A stretch of DNA of 9,565 nucleotides from Bacillota bacterium (GTDB lineage Bacteria; Bacillota; Clostridia; Lachnospirales; Lachnospiraceae). The position numbers were made by a program, and so were the translations under genes. The first letter of the stretch is position 1, and each line of letters begins with the position of its first letter. The DNA lies in contig JAEWSD010000240.1 of assembly GCA_023398615.1 (NCBI GenBank), positions 1 to 9,565 of the forward strand, read 5' to 3'. Positions 1 to 6,678 of this stretch are shown here, piece by piece. The notes under the pieces were generated by a model. The model saw nothing but the letters and a program-made list of their open reading frames with translations, did not search any database and had not been told where the DNA came from.

Positions 1-34
1 TTAATCCGGAATCGATAATTAAAATATTGCTCAT
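1..34 (-). CDS. 5' end of an unidentified gene, cut by the window edge
   Basis: Only the first 11 codons are present, reading MSNILIIDSGL. The start is supported by a strong AGGAGG ribosome-binding site (on the minus strand, at about 41-46) with a 6-nt gap to the ATG at 32-34. It begins 27 bp after the stop codon of the solute-binding protein gene on the same strand, so the two are probably co-transcribed. The hydrophobic beta-strand followed by D-S-G could begin several Rossmann-like or receiver-like folds. It does not look like the start of a typical ABC permease, which would be the commonest neighbour. Eleven residues are too few to assign a family. Confidence 0.6.
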   Translation of the reverse strand, partial: MSNILIIDSGL

Positions 35-61
35 AGGCAACCTCCTCTTAGCTGTACACCA

Positions 62-1357
62 TCAGTTCCTTAACATAGCGTCCATACCTTTAACAAACTC
101 TGGCGCCGTAATCTCGTCTTTATAAAATTTATCCAGTAATGACAGGTACTCATAGGCATCATCCTCAGCCAATAAGGTATCCGACCATAATGTTACGGAT
201 GTTGCACTCCCGGCTAGATCTTTCAGTTCCCTTCGGAGCACCGGAACATTTGAGTCATCAAAATCTACTTTCCAGGCGGGGATAGCATTTTCGCTTAAAT
301 AATCGTATCCGGAAAGGCTCCTGGTAAGTTCAAATGCGGCGGCTGCCGCTAAATCAGGATACTTCGTTGAAGCTGCAACCATTAATATATCATTTCCCCC
401 GCCTATGAAATCTGTTGCGGCAGAATTTAAGCTGTTTATAACCGGAACAGGAGCAACCGAAAAATTTTGCGGATTTTTTGCATTTTCCATAATATTATAA
501 GCCTCCCAGCTTCCTGTTATGAACATTGGAATTTTCTCCGAGCGAAAATCAATCATTATATCCGCGTAATCTGTATATGTTGTATCTGAAACATAATCAC
601 CGATATCAGCTATTTGTTTAAAGGTAGTCGCCGCCTTTAAAAAATCAGCATCCCTGTAGGATTGTCCTTGCTTTTTTAAAGTTTTCGAAACTTTTTCCGC
701 ACCCGCAGATTGTAATACTAATGTATCATACAGCAATTCCAACGCCCATGTACTGTCATCGGACAGTCCAAACGGCTGAATACCGGCATCTTTAAATTTA
801 CGGCAAACCGTCATCAATTCATCCCCTGTTGCCGGCACCGTAAGACCCTGAGCCTCAAACATGGCTTTGTTATACCACAGAACAGATATGGATTGAGTGG
901 CCACGGAGCCGTACAATTTACCGTCGTATACGCCGCTGCTGAGTGCCGCCATAGTGATATCGTCTGAGTAAGCTTTATAATAGTCATCCAAACATAATAC
1001 TGCTCCGGAAGTTACAAAACTCTCAAAGAATCCGCCGCTCAAGGTTAAGAACATATCCGGCAGTGTATTGGAAGCAGCAGCTGATTTAATCCTGGTTTTG
1101 TAATCCTGATATTCAAAAGTTTCCATCTTAATTGTTACACCGGGATGAGCTGCTTCAAAATCCGTTATGGCACTCGAATAATCCTGGCGATCACTAGTGC
1201 CTTCCGTATTCGCCGTCCATAAGACTAATTCTGTTCCTTTATTTGAAGCTGAATTATCCGTTCCTGCAGATGCATCCGCCTCCCCGATACCGCCGCAAAA
1301 TACTATACTACTAACTAAAACAATAAATAAAGCAATTCCCCTCATTCTTTTTTTCAT
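62..1357 (-). CDS. Extracellular solute-binding protein, family 1 (sugar ABC-transporter type)
   Basis: 431 aa, the usual size for a family-1 solute-binding protein that captures a sugar or oligosaccharide outside the membrane and delivers it to an ABC permease. A basic N-terminus and hydrophobic stretch (about residues 7-20) form a signal peptide. The mature part opens with the characteristic ELVLWTA strand (43-49), followed by DFEAAHPGV (66-74), LPDMF (99-103), the hinge-side motif LWYNKAMFEAQGL (160-172) and IPMFITGSW (276-284). Cys21 could be a lipid anchor, but the preceding residues IVF do not fit a normal lipobox. An alternative cleavage after ADASA (27-31) is possible. The start is supported by a GGAGGGGAG ribosome-binding site just upstream. 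No permease gene is visible; the next gene on the strand begins 27 bp after the stop. The substrate cannot be read from the sequence, although MsmE-like oligosaccharide binders are the closest type I recognise. Confidence 0.9.
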   Translation of the reverse strand: MKKRMRGIALFIVLVSSIVFCGGIGEADASAGTDNSASNKGTELVLWTANTEGTSDRQDYSSAITDFEAAHPGVTIKMETFEYQDYKTRIKSAAASNTLPDMFLTLSGGFFESFVTSGAVLCLDDYYKAYSDDITMAALSSGVYDGKLYGSVATQSISVLWYNKAMFEAQGLTVPATGDELMTVCRKFKDAGIQPFGLSDDSTWALELLYDTLVLQSAGAEKVSKTLKKQGQSYRDADFLKAATTFKQIADIGDYVSDTTYTDYADIMIDFRSEKIPMFITGSWEAYNIMENAKNPQNFSVAPVPVINSLNSAATDFIGGGNDILMVAASTKYPDLAAAAAFELTRSLSGYDYLSENAIPAWKVDFDDSNVPVLRRELKDLAGSATSVTLWSDTLLAEDDAYEYLSLLDKFYKDEITAPEFVKGMDAMLRN

Positions 1358-1399
1358 ATTCTCCCCTCCGTATGTTGCCGGCTTGTATAAAGCTTTTTC

Positions 1400-1433
1400 A
1401 CTTAGTAAACTAAGTTTCCATTTTGTTAACTAA
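1400..1433. promoter_or_regulatory. Candidate repressor operator in the leader of the solute-binding protein gene
   Basis: A palindrome with 7-bp arms, ACTTAGT-AA-ACTAAGT, lies at 1400-1415. A second pairing is possible between TTAGTAAAC (1402-1410) and GTTAACTAA (1425-1433), which are inverted repeats matching at 8 of 9 positions with a 14-bp gap. Both sit immediately downstream of the predicted transcription start (about 1435 on the minus strand), a classic position for a repressor. TTAGT...ACTAA half-sites resemble operators of ROK-family sugar regulators such as XylR. The regulator itself is not in the window, so its identity is inference. Confidence 0.45.
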
Positions 1434-1441
1434 CTATAGCA

Positions 1442-1470
1442 ATTATATCATTTGATCCTGTCAGCAGCAA
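1442..1470 (-). promoter_or_regulatory. Sigma-A-type promoter of the solute-binding protein gene
   Basis: On the minus strand a -35 element TTGCTG (1465-1470) is separated by 17 bp from a perfect -10 element TATAAT (1442-1447). The predicted start near 1435 gives an untranslated leader of about 78 nt before the ATG at 1357. It lies after the pheT terminator, so the gene has its own transcription unit. Confidence 0.7.
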
Positions 1471-1505
1471 TATGTTCCAAAAATAATTGTACTTCGAGTG
1501 CAAGC

Positions 1506-1548
1506 AAAAAAGGGCTGTTTCAAATAAATATGAGTTTTGAAACAGCCC
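1506..1548 (-). terminator. Rho-independent terminator of pheST
   Basis: A perfect 13-bp stem (GGGCTGTTTCAAA at 1512-1524 against its complement at 1536-1548) with an 11-nt loop is followed, on the minus strand, by a run of six T (1506-1511). It starts about 37 bp past the pheT stop. There is no T-run on the other side, so it acts only on minus-strand transcripts. Confidence 0.88.
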
Positions 1549-1584
1549 CTGATACCAGTTATAAGGTACTCTTAAAATAAAAAC

Positions 1585-4023
1585 CTACTGTCTGAGTTCG
1601 ACGCCAAGCCTGCCTAAACCTTTCAGGATTTTGTTCATCACTTCGGTGACGTCTTTTTCTTCAAGCGTTCTGTCTTTCGCGCGGAACGTAATGGAGTAAG
1701 CCATAGATTTGTGTCCGGCCGCTATCTGTGCACCTTCATATATGTCAAAAAGGTGATAGCTTTCCAGAATGGCCCCGCCGTTTTTGCGGATCACCGCTTC
1801 CACGTCACCGGCCAGAATCTCTTTCTTCATTAGCATACTGATATCACGTGTGACAGAAGGGTACCTTGCGATGCCCTGATATTTCACATCGAAGGTTGCA
1901 CGGGCCACTACTTCAGGCATATCAAGCACCGCCGCGTATGCCTTTTCTCCGATCGCATAGTTATCAAGAACCTCCGGATGCACTTCTCCAAGAAAACCGA
2001 TAACCGTGCCGTCATAGATAATATTGGCCTGACGTCCCGGATGAAGGTAGGGCTTTCCGGCCTTCGGATCGTAAGCAACAAATTTCGTCATGCCGACTTT
2101 CTCCAAATATTCCTCGATCACGCCTTTCATATCAAAGAAGTCACCCTCTCCGTACATTCCAAGCGTTAACTGTACTCTTTCATCCGGCAGCTCCGTAATC
2201 GGCAGCGCTTTGGGGAGGTATACGGTGCCCAGTTCATATAGCCTTACATTCTTATTTCTGCGGTTGTAGTTTGTTGATAAGGAGGAAAGCATTCCGTTTA
2301 AGGGGCTTGTCCTCATGATACTGTAATCCTCCCCAAGCGGATTGGATATCACAATGGTTTCCCTTAGCTTATCCCCGGCAGGTATCAGCAACTTGTCGAA
2401 TACTTTCGGGCTTTCGAAGGAATAGGTCATGCCCTCGTTAAAACCAAAATGCTCCGCAACCTTTCTTGCCACATCTTCGACACGCAATTTAAAAGATAAT
2501 TTTCCGGTTGTTGCTTCCCCTGACGGCAGGGTCGTAGGGATGTTATCATACCCGTAAAAACGCGCCACCTCTTCATCCAGGTCGGCCTGGCACTCCAGGT
2601 CCTGCCTCCAGCTCGGTACAATGACTTCTCCCGAGTCCTCGTCATAATCAAGGTCAAGCTTCTTAAAATAGCTTATCATGGTTGCTTTATCCAGATTTGT
2701 ACCAAGAAGCCTGTTGGTTCTCTCAGGGTTAAATGCGATTCTTATGGGCTGTCTTACTTTTCCGTATATATCTACGGCACTGCCGACTACCTCACCCGCA
2801 CCTAATTCTTCGATCAGCTGGCAGGCTCTGTTCATTGCTTCCATAGTGATATTCGGGTCCAGGCCTTTTTCGAATTTGGCCGCCGCATCGGTACGCAATC
2901 CGAGCTTCTTCCCGGATAATCGGATATTGGTTCCGTCAAAGCAGGCCGCTTCAAAAAGCAGGGTTTTCACATTATCCGTAATCTTCGAATTCTCTCCGCC
3001 CATGATTCCGGCAATACCTACCGGCTTTTCGGCATCGCAGATCATCAGGATCGAGGAATCGATGTTTCTTACCTGGCAGTCAAGGGTCTGGAATTCCTCG
3101 CCGTTCTTTCCCCTTCTGACTATGATCTTATGCCCTGCGACCTGATCCAGATCAAACGCATGCATCGGCTGGGAATATTCTTCCATAACATAGTTGGTGA
3201 TGTCGACCAGGTTATTGATCGGCCTGATGCCGCAGGCTGCAAGACGCCTCTGCATCCAGGCGGGAGAAGGGGCAAGCTTTATATTCTTAACCACCCTTGC
3301 GACATAACGGCTGCAGAGGTCTTCATCCTGAATTTCCACATAGATATAGTCGCTTGCCTTTTCACTGTTCCCGGCGGGAGCAATAACCGGCGGGCAGAAT
3401 TTCTTTCCGAAGGTTGCGGCAGCTTCCCTTGCGATTCCCAATACCCCGAAGCAGTCAACCCGGTTAGACGTAATCTCATATTCGAATACTACGTCATCCA
3501 GGCCCAGTGCGCTGATCGCGCTAGAGCCGATCCGAATCCCGTCATAGTCAGGATTGTCACTGAAAATATAGATTCCGTTATCCGGAGCGTCCGGATACAT
3601 TTCCTTACTGGAGCCAAGCTCTTCGATAGAACACATCATTCCGCAGGATTCCACTCCGCGGAGCTTGCCTTTCTTGATCCTGATTCCGCCCGGGGTCCTG
3701 CTGCCGTCATGCCCGCCTGCAACACGTCCGCCGTCCAATACTGCGGGAACGATATCACCCTCTTTTACATTCGGCGCACCGGTTACGATCTGTACGGTAT
3801 CCCCGTCCTCGCTGATCTGTACCTGACATACGATCAGCTTGTCGGCATCCGGGTGTTTTTCAATTTTTAAAATTTTTCCGACTATAATTTTCTCCAAATC
3901 TTCATCCAATTTTACATAGCCTTCTACCTTAGATCCGGACAATGTCATTGCATCGGTATATTCCTGAGCAGTAACATCAAGGTCCGGCACATATGCTTTT
4001 ATCCATGATAATGGTGTATTCAT
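1585..4023 (-). CDS. pheT: Phenylalanine--tRNA ligase beta subunit
   Basis: 812 aa, close to the usual ~800 aa of the bacterial long form. PheT pairs with PheS in a cytoplasmic (alpha-beta)2 enzyme that charges tRNA-Phe; beta contributes tRNA binding and editing of misactivated tyrosine. Visible domains in order: N-terminal start MNTPLSWIKAYV; an EMAP/OB-type tRNA-binding domain at about 40-150 (with HPDADKL at 57-63); the B3/B4 editing region at about 210-390 (NLVDITNYVM 271-280, PMHAFDLD 286-293, GIMGGENS 339-346, FEKGLDP 384-390); the B5 domain at about 400-475; a catalytic-like core at about 510-690 (FGFNEGMTYSF 526-536); and the C-terminal ferredoxin-fold anticodon-binding domain at about 715-811 (YPSVTRDIS 721-729). 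The start has an AGGAGG ribosome-binding site 9 nt upstream. It lies 95 bp after pheS and ends in a strong terminator, with no sign of truncation. Confidence 0.98.
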   Translation of the reverse strand: MNTPLSWIKAYVPDLDVTAQEYTDAMTLSGSKVEGYVKLDEDLEKIIVGKILKIEKHPDADKLIVCQVQISEDGDTVQIVTGAPNVKEGDIVPAVLDGGRVAGGHDGSRTPGGIRIKKGKLRGVESCGMMCSIEELGSSKEMYPDAPDNGIYIFSDNPDYDGIRIGSSAISALGLDDVVFEYEITSNRVDCFGVLGIAREAAATFGKKFCPPVIAPAGNSEKASDYIYVEIQDEDLCSRYVARVVKNIKLAPSPAWMQRRLAACGIRPINNLVDITNYVMEEYSQPMHAFDLDQVAGHKIIVRRGKNGEEFQTLDCQVRNIDSSILMICDAEKPVGIAGIMGGENSKITDNVKTLLFEAACFDGTNIRLSGKKLGLRTDAAAKFEKGLDPNITMEAMNRACQLIEELGAGEVVGSAVDIYGKVRQPIRIAFNPERTNRLLGTNLDKATMISYFKKLDLDYDEDSGEVIVPSWRQDLECQADLDEEVARFYGYDNIPTTLPSGEATTGKLSFKLRVEDVARKVAEHFGFNEGMTYSFESPKVFDKLLIPAGDKLRETIVISNPLGEDYSIMRTSPLNGMLSSLSTNYNRRNKNVRLYELGTVYLPKALPITELPDERVQLTLGMYGEGDFFDMKGVIEEYLEKVGMTKFVAYDPKAGKPYLHPGRQANIIYDGTVIGFLGEVHPEVLDNYAIGEKAYAAVLDMPEVVARATFDVKYQGIARYPSVTRDISMLMKKEILAGDVEAVIRKNGGAILESYHLFDIYEGAQIAAGHKSMAYSITFRAKDRTLEEKDVTEVMNKILKGLGRLGVELRQ

Positions 4024-4065
4024 ACTGTTAAACCTCCTAAAATATCAATTTCAAGTCAGGCGTCT

Positions 4066-4108
4066 GCAAGACTCCCGATATGTCTTTGAATATCCAAATT
4101 GTTCTTGC
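4066..4108 (-). other. Possible stem-loop in the pheS-pheT intergenic region
   Basis: In the 95-bp gap, GCAAGA (4066-4071) pairs with TCTTGC (4103-4108), and inside it GATAT (4077-4081) pairs with ATATC (4090-4094). No T-run follows, so it is not a terminator. It could influence mRNA processing or relative subunit expression, or it could be chance. Confidence 0.25.
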
Positions 4109-4118
4109 CTGCGATAAT

Positions 4119-5138
4119 TTAAAACTGCTTCAGGAAACGGGTATCATTTTCATACAGAAGCCTCATATCATCGATCTCATATTTAAATAGTGTAATACGC
4201 TCCAGCCCTACGCCGAAGGCAAACCCGGTATACTCCTCCGGATCGATGCCGCTCATCCGCAATACATTCGGATGTACCATACCGCAGCCTAAGATTTCCA
4301 CCCATCCGGAACCCTTGCAGAAACGGCAGCCTTTTCCGCCGCATTTAAAGCAGGTGACATCAACCTCCGCACTCGGCTCCGTGAACTGGAAATGATGCGG
4401 TCTGAATTTCACCTTGGTATCTTCTCCAAAAAGCTGCTTTGCAAATTCGGCAAGCGTACCCTTCAGATCGGCAAAGGTTATGTTTTTATCGATTACCAGG
4501 CCTTCAATCTGATGAAAGCTTGGGGAATGCGTGGCATCTACTTCATCGGAACGGAAAACCCTTCCGGGCGCAATGATCCGGATCGGAAGCTTTCCCTTCT
4601 CCATCTCATGCACCTGTACCGGTGAGGTCTGCGATCTTAACAGGATATCCCCGGTCACATAGAAGGTGTCCTGCTCATCCTTTGCCGGATGATTCGCAGG
4701 AATGTTCAAAGCCTCAAAATTATAGTAATCGTACTCTACCTCAGGTCCTTCCACCACTTCATATCCCATTCCGGTAAAGATTCTCTCTACCTCTTCCAGG
4801 GCTATGCTGTTCGGATGACGGTGCCCGGTCATGGGCTTTCTGGCAGGCAGCGTTACGTCAATTGTCTCGCTCTTTATCTTTTCCTCTCTAAGCTTCTTTG
4901 CAAAGGCCGCTTTCTTTTCCTCTAATTTTTCTTCCAGAAGTGTTCTTGCTTCATTCACCAGCTGGCCGACTACCGGACGTTCCTCCGGCGATACATCCTT
5001 CATTGATTTTAAAACATTGGTAAGCTCGCCCTTTTTACCCAGGAATGCAACTCTGATCTCATTTAATTTGTCAAGTTCTTCCGAAGCATTGATTCGATTC
5101 AATGCTTCCTCCATTATGGCTTTCAATTTTTCCTTCAT
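4119..5138 (-). CDS. pheS: Phenylalanine--tRNA ligase alpha subunit
   Basis: 339 aa, a normal length for bacterial PheS, the catalytic class II subunit that activates phenylalanine with ATP and transfers it to tRNA-Phe. Visible elements: an N-terminal coiled-coil tRNA-binding arm (about 1-85, rich in Lys and Glu); GHRHPN (105-110), the entry to the catalytic domain; RSQTSPVQ (168-175); motif 2 around FRSDEVDATHSPSFHQIEG (195-213); a four-cysteine insert C263-x2-C266-x4-C271-x2-C274 as in many Firmicute PheS proteins; and motif 3 GVGLERI (309-315) near the C-terminus. The ATG at 5136-5138 is chosen because an AAGGAG ribosome-binding site sits 6-7 nt upstream and the protein then begins MKEKLKAIMEEAL like family members. 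An in-frame extension upstream to 5264 would run through the T-box terminator and is not coding. Confidence 0.98.
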   Translation of the reverse strand: MKEKLKAIMEEALNRINASEELDKLNEIRVAFLGKKGELTNVLKSMKDVSPEERPVVGQLVNEARTLLEEKLEEKKAAFAKKLREEKIKSETIDVTLPARKPMTGHRHPNSIALEEVERIFTGMGYEVVEGPEVEYDYYNFEALNIPANHPAKDEQDTFYVTGDILLRSQTSPVQVHEMEKGKLPIRIIAPGRVFRSDEVDATHSPSFHQIEGLVIDKNITFADLKGTLAEFAKQLFGEDTKVKFRPHHFQFTEPSAEVDVTCFKCGGKGCRFCKGSGWVEILGCGMVHPNVLRMSGIDPEEYTGFAFGVGLERITLFKYEIDDMRLLYENDTRFLKQF

Positions 5139-5150
5139 GGTTATCTCCTT
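5139..5150 (-). promoter_or_regulatory. Ribosome-binding site that fixes the pheS start
   Basis: On the minus strand AAAGGAG is followed by a short spacer and the ATG at 5138. This separates the true start from 42 extra upstream codons that happen to be open through the leader. Confidence 0.85.
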
Positions 5151-5154
5151 TCTC

Positions 5155-5220
5155 ATAAGAAAGAGTTCCGCAAGCGAAACTCTCACGCCGCCGCATAGCC
5201 GCGTGCGGCTAATTTCCAAT
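5155..5220. repeat. Dispersed two-hairpin repeat, copy 1, in the pheS 5' untranslated region
   Basis: Bases 5155-5190 match 9316-9351 at 32 of 36 positions without gaps. The shared part forms a hairpin with 10-bp arms (5162-5171 and 5174-5183) and a 2-nt loop. One arm difference leaves a G-U pair in the pheS mRNA, and two of the other three differences are in the loop. A second hairpin follows (AGCCGC-GT-GCGGCT, 5197-5210), then ATTTCC. Copy 2 has the same order but a different second stem. The element lies between the T-box terminator and the pheS ribosome-binding site, so it is transcribed whenever the T-box reads through. Confidence 0.7.
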
Positions 5221-5225
5221 GAAAT

Positions 5226-5256
5226 AAAAAAACCGCCCCTGACATAACAGGGACGG
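5226..5256 (-). terminator. T-box-controlled terminator in the pheST leader
   Basis: On the minus strand CCGTCCCTG (5248-5256) pairs with CAGGGGCGG (5233-5241) through a 6-nt loop with one G-U pair, followed by seven T (5226-5232). Its 5' arm, CCGUCCC, is also the 3' partner of the antiterminator, so terminator and antiterminator are mutually exclusive, as expected for a T-box. Confidence 0.93.
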
Positions 5257-5485
5257 AAATTCATTCAATATCCGCGGTACCACCCAAATTCCCATGCAAT
5301 ATCGGTATGAAGAATGTCTTCTTACAGAATACCGCATAAGCTCTTACTATCAATGCGTAACGTGCACTAACGTCATCCCCTACTAACCGGCATGGAATTC
5401 AAGGATGCGGCTCCGGTGGGAAATTTGATAAATATCTGAACTTAAGGAAGCTTTCAGCCGGTGACTTCCCCTCTCTGCAAGAAAA
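5226..5485 (-). promoter_or_regulatory. T-box leader sensing uncharged tRNA-Phe, upstream of pheST
   Basis: The highly conserved T-box core TGGGTGGTACCGCGG is read on the minus strand at 5272-5286. GGG pairs with CCC (5250-5252) and GCGG with CCGU (5253-5256) to make the antiterminator, leaving the UGGU bulge free. UGGU is complementary to an ACCA tRNA 3' end, which fits tRNA-Phe with discriminator A. Stem I begins at AGAGAGG (about 5470-5476) followed by the typical GGCTGAAAG, with CGGCU pairing to AGCCG further on. A second long hairpin (5294-5337: ATGC/GCAT, CGGTAT/ATACCG, GAAG/CTTC) matches the usual stem III. The most likely Phe specifier is UUC at 5420-5422, just before CCACCGGAGCC. Other UUC triplets occur in stem I, so the specifier is less certain than the T-box itself. 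Confidence 0.95.
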
Positions 5486-5497
5486 TAGTTATCTTAT

Positions 5498-5520
5498 TTG
5501 CTTAAATTACAGCTTTAAGC
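5498..5520 (-). other. Small hairpin at the 5' end of the pheST transcript
   Basis: GCTTAAA and TTTAAGC form a 7-bp stem with a 9-nt loop on the leader RNA, between the predicted transcription start (about 5547) and stem I of the T-box. It may simply protect the 5' end of the transcript; no T-run follows. Confidence 0.35.
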
Positions 5521-5553
5521 AAAACACCTTCACAGCCTTTATATATTTAATAT

Positions 5554-5581
5554 ATTCTAGCATAATATTTACTCTTGTCAA
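5554..5581 (-). promoter_or_regulatory. Promoter of pheST
   Basis: On the minus strand a perfect -35 TTGACA (5576-5581) is followed after 16 bp by TAGAAT (5554-5559), which carries an extended -10 TG one base upstream. The predicted start is near 5547, giving a leader of about 410 nt that contains the whole T-box. Confidence 0.85.
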
Positions 5582-5610
5582 GAGGCTGCTGCAAAAGTCT
5601 AAAGTGTCCC

Positions 5611-5639
5611 TGTTTTTTTCTATCAATAAATGGTATAAT
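5611..5639 (+). promoter_or_regulatory. Probable promoter of the YihY-family gene
   Basis: A perfect -10 TATAAT (5634-5639) with the extended element TGG directly before it is preceded 17 bp upstream by a weak -35, TGTTTT (5611-5616). The start would be near 5646, about 94 nt before the ATG. Another TATAAT at 5695-5700 lacks a good -35, and TTGACT (5660-5665) with TATACT (5685-5690) has a poor 19-bp spacer. These are weaker alternatives. The promoter is divergent from that of pheST, with about 30 bp between their -35 elements. Confidence 0.55.
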
Positions 5640-5739
5640 TTAATAAAGATTCCTGTTTTTTGACTAAGTGAGTATCGGCATACATATACTAAAATATAAT
5701 CACATTTTCCCGCTCTTGGGAAATCCGCGAGGTAATGCA

Positions 5740-6669
5740 ATGACTTTCATTCATATCGTTAAAATTTTCAAAGCATTTGACAGAAAGATAAAAGGAGACT
5801 TCATTTCCGCGTTTTCCGCTATGGCCGCATTTTTTGTGATCATATCCTTCTTTCCTTTTGTCATGCTGCTGCTGACTCTGGTGCAGTATCTGCCCATTAC
5901 CGAGAGCACCATGCTTTTTACTTTAACCGAAATTTTTCCCAAAAGCATAAATGCTTTAATCGTCAGCATTATTACGGAGATCTACAAAAAGTCTTCCGGA
6001 ACCCTGATATCTATCACGGCGATTTCCGCACTCTGGTCGGCTTCCCGGGGAATTCTGGCTATCGTAAAGGGCCTGAATTCCGTTTATGATATCAACGAAA
6101 CAAGAAACGGCATCAAGCTGCGTATCATTGCAGCCGTCTATACCTTGATTTTTGCCGTTATGATGATCGTCACAATAGTAATCCTGGTATTCGGCAATCG
6201 TTTATATATCGGTATTGAGAGAAAGGTTCCCATTCTTAAGGATCTGGCTTTGGTCATTATCAGTATCCGGACGATAGCCGGCCTATGTATCTTGACATTG
6301 TTTTTCCTGTTGATGTATGTCTTTATACCAAACCGCAGAACCAGGTTTTACAGGGAACTGCCCGGCGCCCTGGTATCGGCCGCCGGATGGATGGGTTTCT
6401 CTTACCTGTACTCCTTCTATATCGACAACATGGGTAATTATTCGAATACGTACGGCAGTCTGGCTGCCATCGTACTGTTCATGCTCTGGTTCTATATCTG
6501 CATGTATATCATGTTCATCGGCGGAGAGGTCAACGTGGTGTTATCCTCCGGAGATGTGCTGTACTTCATTTCGGAGGCACGCCGCAACCGAAAAGCAAAC
6601 AGAGAATACGAACGCTACCAGGCCGCACAGATCAAGGCCCATGAACATTCATCCGGTCATAAAAAATAA
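5740..6669 (+). CDS. YihY/virulence factor BrkB family membrane protein
   Basis: 309 aa, within the usual ~280-330 aa of this family of polytopic inner-membrane proteins. About six membrane segments are visible: 23-50, 87-108 (weaker), 130-153, 166-196, 207-228 and 240-268. Family signatures include SAFSAMAAFFVIISFFPF (23-40), ALWSASRG (97-104), YGSLAAIVLFMLWFYI (238-253) and GGEVN (261-265), ending in a basic, hydrophilic tail. The molecular function is unsettled; the old label ribonuclease BN is a known misannotation. The ATG at 5740 is chosen because GAGGT lies 6 nt upstream and the protein then begins in register with relatives; an upstream in-frame GTG at 5668 would add 24 residues without membrane or family character. 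The gene is monocistronic and converges on the SpoIID-like gene with a 9-bp gap. Confidence 0.92.
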   Translation: MTFIHIVKIFKAFDRKIKGDFISAFSAMAAFFVIISFFPFVMLLLTLVQYLPITESTMLFTLTEIFPKSINALIVSIITEIYKKSSGTLISITAISALWSASRGILAIVKGLNSVYDINETRNGIKLRIIAAVYTLIFAVMMIVTIVILVFGNRLYIGIERKVPILKDLALVIISIRTIAGLCILTLFFLLMYVFIPNRRTRFYRELPGALVSAAGWMGFSYLYSFYIDNMGNYSNTYGSLAAIVLFMLWFYICMYIMFIGGEVNVVLSSGDVLYFISEARRNRKANREYERYQAAQIKAHEHSSGHKK

Positions 6670-6678
6670 TACGGCGGA

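Noticed and set aside
2678..3870. Two long open frames on the plus strand (2678-3145 and 3130-3870)
   Set aside because: They lie wholly antisense to pheT, whose protein is clearly conserved; their translations have no recognisable domains and no good ribosome-binding sites.
5139..5264. A 42-residue N-terminal extension of PheS
   Set aside because: It would translate through the T-box terminator and the hairpin repeat; the ATG at 5138 has a proper ribosome-binding site and matches the family start.
5668..5739. An upstream GTG start for the YihY-family protein
   Set aside because: No ribosome-binding site precedes it and the extra 24 residues do not resemble the family; the ATG at 5740 has GAGGT at good spacing.
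5740..6669. Annotation as ribonuclease BN
   Set aside because: The product is a multi-span membrane protein of the YihY/BrkB family; the RNase BN name is a historical misassignment and no nuclease motif is present.
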